DNA of 7,907 nt, taken from positions 1-7,907 of the forward strand of contig JBDQGY010000205.1 of assembly GCA_040265175.1 (NCBI GenBank). Reading direction: 5' to 3'. Shown one piece after another: positions 1 to 5,396 of the stretch; the stretch's first letter is position 1; each line of letters opens with the position of its first letter. The notes below the pieces were generated by a model. It saw only the letters and a program-made list of their open reading frames with translations. It was not told the DNA's origin and made no database searches. This DNA is from JAAZXR01 sp040265175 (GTDB lineage: Bacteria > Myxococcota_A > Polyangia > Nannocystales > Nannocystaceae). The translations under genes were made by a program, and so were the position numbers.

Positions 1-1
1 G

Positions 2-499
2 TTCTATAATGATCTCAGCCTCGGGCCACAGGAGGCGGGGGACATCTTTGGCGAGTCGAACGGGTTGAAGGTGGCGTTTGATCCTGCCTCGGCCCGGCGC
101 GCGGGCGGGATGAAGATCGACTTCGTGACCGAAGGTGGCCAGACCGGCTTCAAGATTGATTGTCCAAAGGCGCCCATCGGTGTTCGAGGAATGTCGGTGA
201 CCGAGCTCAAAGACCGACTCGATGATCCAGACGACTCGCTACGGCTCTACGACGTCCGCACAGACGAGGAGCGCGACATCGCGACCATTCCTGGCGCCCA
301 AGTCCTCGACGAAGCGGCCCTCGACGCCCTATCGGCCATGAGCCGCACCACGCCCGTGGCCATTCATTGCCACCACGGAGGACGGAGCGCACGGGCGGCG
401 CAGGCGCTGGCGGATCTAGGGTTCTCTGAGGTGTACAACGTCGTGGGAGGTATCGACGCGTGGTCGCAAGAGGTCGACGCCTCTGTGGCGCGCTACTGA
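2..499 (+). CDS. IscA/HesB-like domain fused to rhodanese, C-terminal part (5' end outside window)
   Basis: The reading frame is open from the left edge to TGA at 497-499 (165 codons seen), so the gene starts upstream; a TTG at 65 is internal to a conserved domain and is not the start. Codons 1-58 align by eye with the C-terminal half of A-type Fe-S carriers (GLKVAFDPASA, then a KIDFV strand and GFKID). Codons 64-165 form a rhodanese domain: a DVRT strand near codon 84, the active-site loop CHHGGRS with catalytic Cys123, then a YNVVGGIDAWS end typical of single-domain rhodaneses. Rhodaneses move sulfane sulfur through a Cys persulfide, so a role in Fe-S or sulfur handling in the cytoplasm is inferred. 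From family memory, such pairs often carry an N-terminal Grx4-type monothiol glutaredoxin; that part would lie outside the window. The IscA part lacks the usual C-terminal Cys-x-Cys pair. The last 7 nt overlap the end of the convergent potassium-channel gene. Confidence 0.85.
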   Translation, partial: FYNDLSLGPQEAGDIFGESNGLKVAFDPASARRAGGMKIDFVTEGGQTGFKIDCPKAPIGVRGMSVTELKDRLDDPDDSLRLYDVRTDEERDIATIPGAQVLDEAALDALSAMSRTTPVAIHCHHGGRSARAAQALADLGFSEVYNVVGGIDAWSQEVDASVARY

Positions 500-1371
500 G
501 CCGGCGGCGCGGATCCGGGTAACGCCTCCGTGTCGTGAAATCTCCGGTAGTCCACGCGGAACCGACGCTGACCGAGTGGTTCGATAACGTCTACGAATCG
601 CCGACGACTCTGAAAATCCAGGGGTCCGTAGATATGCCGGGCGTACACGGTCTGGCCGAGGCTTCCATCGTGCGCTGTGACGCTCACGATGAGTCGCACA
701 TTGTCTTCCTTGATTCGCTCGAGGTCATATCCGTGAAGGGGGCTTTTCTCGTCCAGTGGATGCAGCAAAAGCCACGACATCTGAAACAACGGGGAGGTGT
801 TTCGACGTAGGCGGAGGTCGACGAGCTGGCTGAGGGAGTGTCCCTCCTCTGTGACGACCGGGACGACCGCGCAGATCTCGACGGCCGCCGCGACCAGTTC
901 ATTGGCTCGCGCGTTGCCGAGCCGCAGCATCAGCACCTCGGCTCCATCCCATCGGCTCAGCAGCACCTTGTCACTGAAGATGAGGCGCGAGGTGGGACGC
1001 GAGAATTTGCCAAATACGAGCCCGGTGACAAGCGCGCCGAAACCGAGGCTGACGATGGCCTCCACAGTGACAAGCAGGTTGGCGCAGCGGTTGAGCGGCG
1101 CCAGGGTCCCGTACCCGATGGTGGAGAGCGTCTGCACGCTGAAAAAGAATCTCCCGAGCAGGCTGCCGCCGCCGACATGGTCGATGGCCTCGTCTCCGCA
1201 TGCCGCGTATCCGCCGGCGAAGGCGAGGTTAATGAGCAGATGCACCGCGGTCACGAAGCCGAAGAGCGCGAGCCAATGCCCTGCGATGAGTCGATGGTAG
1301 AGGTCCGTCAAGATGCGGCGCGAGACGCCCTCCGCGACGATGTGCAACTTTTGGTTTCCCTGGTACGACAT
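493..1371 (-). CDS. KirBac-type inward-rectifier potassium channel
   Basis: Predicted inner-membrane tetrameric K+ channel. Numbering here is from a possible GTG start at 1401 (302 aa); subtract 10 for the ATG at 1371 (292 aa). Visible parts in order: amphipathic slide helix about 28-43 with DLYHRL; TM1 about 44-65; pore helix 80-92; selectivity filter TIGYG at 94-98; TM2 107-131, ending GLVFGKFSRPT; then the Ig-like cytoplasmic domain 137-295 with family landmarks EGHSL, SPLFQMSW, HPLDEKSPL, ARHIY and VDYRRFHDT. This full set is diagnostic of prokaryotic Kir channels rather than KcsA or Kch types. The start is ambiguous: ATG 1371 has AGGAGG (1378-1373) only 1 nt upstream, while GTG 1401 has only a weak GAG. 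A TATAAC hexamer on the minus strand at 1387-1382 could be a -10 element for a nearly leaderless ATG transcript, but has no good -35. The gene diverges from the YbaK-like gene and converges on the rhodanese gene. Gating ligand unknown. Confidence 0.95.
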   Translation of the reverse strand: MSYQGNQKLHIVAEGVSRRILTDLYHRLIAGHWLALFGFVTAVHLLINLAFAGGYAACGDEAIDHVGGGSLLGRFFFSVQTLSTIGYGTLAPLNRCANLLVTVEAIVSLGFGALVTGLVFGKFSRPTSRLIFSDKVLLSRWDGAEVLMLRLGNARANELVAAAVEICAVVPVVTEEGHSLSQLVDLRLRRNTSPLFQMSWLLLHPLDEKSPLHGYDLERIKEDNVRLIVSVTAHDGSLGQTVYARHIYGPLDFQSRRRFVDVIEPLGQRRFRVDYRRFHDTEALPGSAPPAQ

Positions 1372-1460
1372 GCCTCCTGTCGTTATAAGGGGAGACGGCA
1401 CCGCTCAAAAATATCTCGAACATCTGCGCGCGGCCGCTGCTCGCGCCCATGGAAATAACG

Positions 1461-1946
1461 ATGAACCCCGTCTTCGAACAAATCCAAGCCATGCTCCACG
1501 ACGCGGGGGTGGTGTTTAAACATCTTCATCACGCGCCGACGCTGACGAGCGAGGACTCTGCTCGGGTCCGAGGAGAGCCCCTCTCGATCGGTGGTAAGGC
1601 ACTGAGCATGCGGGCGGACGGTCGCGCCGTATTGCTTGTTTTGAGCGCGGCCCACCGTTTCAATTCAAAGCGTTTTCGAACGCAAGTCGGCGTCAAAAAA
1701 CTGAGGTTCTTGACGCCAGAGGAGCTGCGAGACACCACCGGCTTGGTCCCGGGGAGCGTGCCCCCCTTTGGTCGCCCAGTGCTCCCGTTCGAGCTGTTTC
1801 TCGACGCTTCGATCTTCGCTAATTCACGCATCGCATTTAACGCGGGGAGCCTGGAAGACTCGATCATTTTGGAGTTCGGGGCGTATCTCTCGATTGTCGG
1901 GGAGTACACGCGCGTCGAGGTCACCGACCCATCGCCTCCGCGTTAG
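1461..1946 (+). CDS. YbaK/EbsC-family aminoacyl-tRNA deacylase-like protein
   Basis: A 161-aa single-domain cytoplasmic protein, the usual length for free-standing YbaK/ProX-type trans-editing domains, which hydrolyse mischarged aminoacyl-tRNAs (Cys-, Ala- or related tRNAs, depending on subgroup). Motifs, counted from ATG 1461: TSEDSARVRG at 29-38, the Lys-containing segment GGKALSMR around the expected catalytic Lys46, GLVPGSVPPFG at 94-104, and FNAGSLEDSI near 126-135. These match the fold in order. The substrate cannot be told from sequence. An upstream in-frame ATG at 1449 would add four residues; 1461 is preferred because GGAA lies about 6 nt upstream whereas nothing purine-rich precedes 1449. 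The gene starts 89 nt from the divergent channel ATG and is followed after 60 nt by the sirtuin gene on the same strand, so co-transcription is possible. Membership of the superfamily is confident; the exact role is not. Confidence 0.9.
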   Translation: MNPVFEQIQAMLHDAGVVFKHLHHAPTLTSEDSARVRGEPLSIGGKALSMRADGRAVLLVLSAAHRFNSKRFRTQVGVKKLRFLTPEELRDTTGLVPGSVPPFGRPVLPFELFLDASIFANSRIAFNAGSLEDSIILEFGAYLSIVGEYTRVEVTDPSPPR

Positions 1947-1955
1947 AGGCGTCGG

Positions 1956-1980
1956 GCATCGGCGCGTGGGCGCATCGGCG
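1956..1980. repeat. 9-bp direct repeat upstream of the sirtuin gene
   Basis: GCATCGGCG occurs at 1956-1964 and again at 1972-1980, a 16-nt period, in the 60-nt gap between the YbaK-like stop and the sirtuin start. It could be a pair of protein-binding half-sites or chance in GC-rich DNA. No clear -10/-35 pair is visible beside it. Confidence 0.3.
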
Positions 1981-2006
1981 GGACAGGTGTTCTGGTAGTC
2001 TTGGGA

Positions 2007-2846
2007 ATGGTCGATGATGCATCAGTGCTCGCCGCGGCCCAGGCGATCCAGGAGTCGCGGGGCCTCCTGGTCGGAGCGGGAGCCGGGATGGGGGTCGACT
2101 CCGGCTTGCCAGACTTCCGAGGCACGGAGGGTTTTTGGCGCGCGTACCCACCGTACAAAAGACTTGGGGTGCGGTTCGAAGAGATGGCAGACCCCGTACA
2201 TTTTCAACGGGACCCAGCGTTCGCGTGGGGGTTTTATGGCCATCGCCGAAACTTGTATCGAAGGACGGTTCCCCACCTGGGTTTTCAGATTTTGCAAAGG
2301 TTCGCCTCGGGCATGGAGAGCGGCGTGTTCGTGTTCACCTCCAATGTTGACGGTCAATTTCAGCGGGCCGGATTTTTAGACGCGGCGATTGTGGAGCGTC
2401 ACGGTGCCATCGATCATGAACAGTGCAGTCAGGGCTGTGGCGCAGGGGTCTGGGAGGCTGAACCGACCACCTCGATCCGCGTCGATGAGGCCACGATGCG
2501 CGCGGTGTCACCGCTTCCTCAGTGCCGACGCTGTGAGGCAATCGCGCGCCCCAACATTTTGATGTTTGGCGACTGGGGGTGGGAGTCTCGACGAACCCGG
2601 GACCAAGAGCGCCGCTACACGAGGTGGAGCGAGGCGCTGTCGGCCGATCAGGTCGTAGTGATCGAGCTCGGGGCGGGCACGGCGATCCCCACGGTGAGGA
2701 GCATGAGTGAGCGGTGGCAGGCTGCGGGGGCGACCCTGGTGCGAATCAACCCGCGCGAGTGCAACGTCGCAGCGGGAGGTATTTCACTGCGAGGCGGCGC
2801 GTTGGAGGTTCTTCAGAGGATCGAAGAGCGTTACAACGATCTTTGA
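2007..2846 (+). CDS. Sir2-family NAD-dependent protein deacylase (sirtuin), variant subgroup
   Basis: Predicted cytoplasmic enzyme that removes acyl groups from lysines while consuming NAD+. Positions are counted from a TTG at 2001 (281 aa); the ATG at 2007 gives 279 aa and is preferred on codon grounds, though neither has a good ribosome-binding site (GGGA directly abuts the ATG). Visible: NAD-binding GAGAGMGVDSGLPDFRG at 25-41; TSNVD at 113-117 in place of the more common TQNID; catalytic His134 in ERHGAI; a four-Cys zinc site at C142, C146, C175 and C178; FGDWGW at 189-194 where FGE-type motifs usually sit; GAGTAIPTVR at 224-233; and INPRE at 249-253. Length fits the single-domain family. 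The TSNVDGQF form, with Phe replacing the usual His of the NIDxLH motif, marks a divergent bacterial subgroup, but the catalytic Asn, Asp and His remain, so it is probably active. Acyl preference unknown. It lies 60 nt after the YbaK-like gene and 218 nt before the kinase gene, same strand. Confidence 0.93.
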   Translation: MVDDASVLAAAQAIQESRGLLVGAGAGMGVDSGLPDFRGTEGFWRAYPPYKRLGVRFEEMADPVHFQRDPAFAWGFYGHRRNLYRRTVPHLGFQILQRFASGMESGVFVFTSNVDGQFQRAGFLDAAIVERHGAIDHEQCSQGCGAGVWEAEPTTSIRVDEATMRAVSPLPQCRRCEAIARPNILMFGDWGWESRRTRDQERRYTRWSEALSADQVVVIELGAGTAIPTVRSMSERWQAAGATLVRINPRECNVAAGGISLRGGALEVLQRIEERYNDL

Positions 2847-2862
2847 TGAGAGCGGAGTCTCC

Positions 2863-2983
2863 GGTGGCGGACAGCCACCTGGTGGACCATCACGCGCCCA
2901 GTGTTGGTCTCACCAGGATGAGGACAGGACACGTTCATGCGTCCCAACATGAACATCAGGCTGGGGACATCCGGCGTTGTCCC
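2863..2983 (+). promoter_or_regulatory. Cluster of inverted repeats in the leader of the sensor-kinase gene (candidate structured RNA or operator region)
   Basis: The 218-nt sirtuin-kinase gap holds no convincing gene but several hairpins. (a) GGTGGC 2863-2868 / GCCACC 2874-2879, 5-nt loop. (b) The strongest: arms 2878-2893 and 2901-2917 form 15 base pairs with one T-T mismatch (2890/2904), one bulged T (2910) and a 7-nt loop. (c) GTTCATG 2933-2939 / CATGAAC 2948-2954, 8-nt spacer. (d) GGGACA 2964-2969 / TGTCCC 2978-2983, 8-nt spacer. Stems (a) and (b) share bases 2878-2879, and the loop of (c) contains GTCCC (2941-2945), which could also pair with GGGAC of (d), so alternative folds are possible. 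No T-run follows on either strand, arguing against a classic intrinsic terminator. Function is unknown: an mRNA leader, a small RNA, DNA operators or a REP-like element are all open. Confidence 0.5.
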
Positions 2984-3052
2984 GTCGAACGTGAGATGTT
3001 TCTGGTAGCATCGATGAGTTGGTGGTCCGGGGCGAGATGAGGGGAGACGGGG

Positions 3053-3056
3053 GGAG
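3053..3056 (+). promoter_or_regulatory. Ribosome binding site of the sensor kinase
   Basis: GGAG at 3053-3056 lies 8 nt before the ATG at 3065 and supports that start. It is the second of two close copies of GGGGAGA (3041-3047 and 3051-3057). Confidence 0.7.
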
Positions 3057-3064
3057 ATATAATC

Positions 3065-5317
3065 ATGGCTAGTTCCGAAGACAACAAACCGAACCTTCAC
3101 GATGTGTTGTGGTGGCGACTGATTCCACTTGTCTCAAGTGTCGCCTTCCTCGCCGTGATGTGGTTCGGTTCGAACACCTATTACGCGGGGTTGTTCGGCG
3201 GCAAAGAGTGGATCCTGGCGGTCGCAGACAACCAGGTACCTCAAACAGAGAGGGTGCTCGAACTGCAGAGTATGGCCGCGCTAGGGTCGCTGGCGAGGTC
3301 GGAGAAGGACCTGATTTCAGAGTTGAGATCGAGAGATGAGCTCGTTCTCGTGGTGGGTGAGGACGGCGAGGTCGAGCGGTATGGAACGTCGAGTTTTTCG
3401 CGCGTCAAGGAACTACTCGCGCTCTCCCCGGGTGACGCGAAAGGGTTCGTCGCCACGGACGAAGGGGTCTTTGAGCTCACCGAGATCACCCTGGATCATA
3501 AGCGGTATATCCGAGTCGTCGGAGATACGCGAGCGCTCGTCGATGAGATCGCGAGGGTGTCTCTGGTCGAGGTGATGCTCGTGAAACTCTCCTCGGGCGA
3601 GGTGTTGCAACACACCTGGAGGGGGCTCGACGATTCTGAGTTGGAGATCGACGTTGCACCAGAGATGCTCGCGGATCGTAATGTCACCGTGACGGAACGG
3701 AACTGGAAGGCGAACATCACCTTCTCGGAACCGTATGTCGGGTACTTTCAACTGGGCATTGGCAGAGGAGAGGACTCCGTAGATACGTTTTATGCGTATA
3801 GCAGCCCTCATGTCGTTGAAGGGTTTGAGCCCCTCGCCGTGGTCGTCATGGTGCCAGACGATGTGATGTTGAAGTACCCGAAACGGTCCATCGCAGGCGG
3901 GATCGCGCTCTTGTCGTTGATGGTGATCTTGGTGATGAAGATGATCCATCGGCTGTCGAAGCGGCACATCAACCCCCTCGCTGATCTGGCTCGCCAAGTC
4001 GAGCGAATTAGGGATCGGTTGGTAGCTTCTCCAGAGCGTCGTGAGGGGGTGTACATCAAGCATCGTGGGGACGCCCCGAACCACGAGGTCGCGTCGATTG
4101 AGCGGGTCGTGGGTGAACTCGAACAGGAAGTTGAGCGAAGCCGCTCGCTGGAGCGACAACTCCGAAATTACCAGAAGCTTGAGGCAGTAGGACGGCTCGC
4201 AGGTGGCATCGCCCATGACTTCAACAACCTCATGAACGTCGTGTCGCTGAACGTCGCGCATCTTCGCTTCGACCCAAACACATCAAAGGAAACTATCGAG
4301 TCTCTTGACCTAATGTCTGGAGCGATCAACGCGGGCGCGGAGCTGACTAAGAAACTGATGAACTTTGGTCACGGCGGGACTACCGCGGTCGAAGAGTGCG
4401 CGGTCACCGATGCATGCTTGACGATAACCAACACCTTGGGTCTCGCGCAGCGCCTTCTCGGAGACGATGTCAACGTGTCATTGGACGTCCCTGAAGGCCC
4501 CGTCCTCGTTCAGATGTCAACGACGGACCTGCAGCAGATCATCTTGAATCTCACCTTGAATGCGCGGGATGCATCGAGCCGGGGAGGCGACGTCCGTGTT
4601 TCACTCACGCTACTCGAAGCCGAAGGAGACACCGCGACGTTGGAAAAGGACGCAACCGGGGCGTGTATCGAGGTCACGGACGAGGGCTGCGGCATAAGTC
4701 CGCAGCATCTCGACCGTGTGTTTGAGCCGTTTTATACGACCAAGGAGGACATTGGAGGTTCTGGGTTTGGAATGTCGGTCGTGTTTGGTGTCGTCACCGC
4801 TGCGGGCGGCACGGTGGAGATTGACTCGACGGAGGGGGTGGGCACGCGGGTTCGCGTTTGCCTCACATTGGCGGAGATTGACGACCAGCTCGGCGAGTAT
4901 GCTCGCCGAGACGAGTCTGGGGCCGCGCTTCCGAGGCAAATAGCGGGGATAACTTGTTTGCTCGTCGAAGATGACGAACAGGCTTCGTTGAGCCTGCGTC
5001 GTATGCTCCTGCGAGAGGGGGTCAATACACTGGTTGCGCTCGATGGGCAGCAGGCGTTGGACATCCTTGAAGAGCACCAGACAGAGGTCAAGGTGATCGT
5101 TTCTGATCTGTCGATGCCGAGGGTTAGCGGAGTCGACCTCGCGAAGCGCGTGGAGACGTTGTATCCAGAGATACCCGTCATCTTGATGACCGGGCATCGA
5201 GTGGAGTCAGCGGACGCGCAGAAACACATGAAGTCGGTGGTCGCGCTGATTCGAAAGCCGATCTCAGTCAATGAACTCCTGAACCAGATTTCGAGCGCCG
5301 TCGGCGCTGGGGGATGA
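3065..5317 (+). CDS. Hybrid sensor histidine kinase with C-terminal receiver domain
   Basis: A 750-aa inner-membrane signalling protein. In order: short cytoplasmic N-terminus; TM1 about 16-34; an extracytoplasmic region about 35-272 that I cannot assign to a known sensor family; TM2 about 274-294; a HAMP-like linker (HINPLADLARQVERI, 301-315); coiled coil about 343-372; a HisKA dimerisation domain with phospho-accepting His384 in GGIAHDFNN; and a HATPase_c domain with N-box residues N495/N499 (NLTLNARDAS), G1 box DEGCGI 539-544, F-box EPFYTTK 554-560 and G2 box GSGFGM 565-570. A receiver domain follows at about 629-748 with acidic pocket E635-D636-D637, phospho-accepting Asp681 (VSDLSMP), Thr709 and Lys731. 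All catalytic residues are present, so autophosphorylation and intramolecular transfer to Asp681 are expected. No DNA-binding output domain, response regulator or Hpt gene lies nearby, so it is an orphan whose partner is elsewhere. The start is supported by a GGAG site at 3053. Confidence 0.95.
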   Translation: MASSEDNKPNLHDVLWWRLIPLVSSVAFLAVMWFGSNTYYAGLFGGKEWILAVADNQVPQTERVLELQSMAALGSLARSEKDLISELRSRDELVLVVGEDGEVERYGTSSFSRVKELLALSPGDAKGFVATDEGVFELTEITLDHKRYIRVVGDTRALVDEIARVSLVEVMLVKLSSGEVLQHTWRGLDDSELEIDVAPEMLADRNVTVTERNWKANITFSEPYVGYFQLGIGRGEDSVDTFYAYSSPHVVEGFEPLAVVVMVPDDVMLKYPKRSIAGGIALLSLMVILVMKMIHRLSKRHINPLADLARQVERIRDRLVASPERREGVYIKHRGDAPNHEVASIERVVGELEQEVERSRSLERQLRNYQKLEAVGRLAGGIAHDFNNLMNVVSLNVAHLRFDPNTSKETIESLDLMSGAINAGAELTKKLMNFGHGGTTAVEECAVTDACLTITNTLGLAQRLLGDDVNVSLDVPEGPVLVQMSTTDLQQIILNLTLNARDASSRGGDVRVSLTLLEAEGDTATLEKDATGACIEVTDEGCGISPQHLDRVFEPFYTTKEDIGGSGFGMSVVFGVVTAAGGTVEIDSTEGVGTRVRVCLTLAEIDDQLGEYARRDESGAALPRQIAGITCLLVEDDEQASLSLRRMLLREGVNTLVALDGQQALDILEEHQTEVKVIVSDLSMPRVSGVDLAKRVETLYPEIPVILMTGHRVESADAQKHMKSVVALIRKPISVNELLNQISSAVGAGG

Positions 5318-5321
5318 ATCT

Positions 5322-5347
5322 AGACCATCCTCCCTCGCGAGTGGTCT
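5322..5347. terminator. Inverted repeat between convergent genes, possible terminator
   Basis: AGACCA 5322-5327 and TGGTCT 5342-5347 form a 6-bp stem with a 14-nt loop, 4 nt after the kinase stop codon. The loop includes the palindrome CTCGCGAG (5334-5341). There is no T-run on either strand, so it is at best a weak or Rho-assisted stop. The remainder of this 79-nt gap shows another 8-bp palindrome, GCGTACGC (5363-5370), and nothing else recognisable. Confidence 0.3.
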
Positions 5348-5396
5348 GCGAACCCCGGCCGTGCGTACGCCGCTGCGGGCTCAAGGGAGAGGAGCG

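Noticed and set aside
838..1458. 206-codon plus-strand open frame antisense to the potassium channel
   Set aside because: Its translation is a low-complexity charged sequence, and it lies wholly opposite a gene with clear KirBac motifs, so it is a by-product of GC-rich codon use.
2714..3040. 108-codon plus-strand open frame running from the sirtuin gene into the gap
   Set aside because: Most of its first half overlaps the sirtuin in another frame and its second half covers the hairpin cluster; no start signal or domain supports it.
3058..3063. Perfect TATAAT next to the kinase start codon
   Set aside because: A transcript from it would begin inside the coding region, there is no matching -35 near 3035, and the overlapping GGAG works better as a ribosome binding site.
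3413..4261. 282-codon minus-strand open frame inside the kinase gene
   Set aside because: It is antisense to conserved sensor and HisKA sequence and shows no recognisable domain.
5334..5370. Palindromes CTCGCGAG and GCGTACGC as operators or modification sites
   Set aside because: Eight-base palindromes are common by chance in GC-rich DNA and the setting between convergent genes gives no support for an operator.
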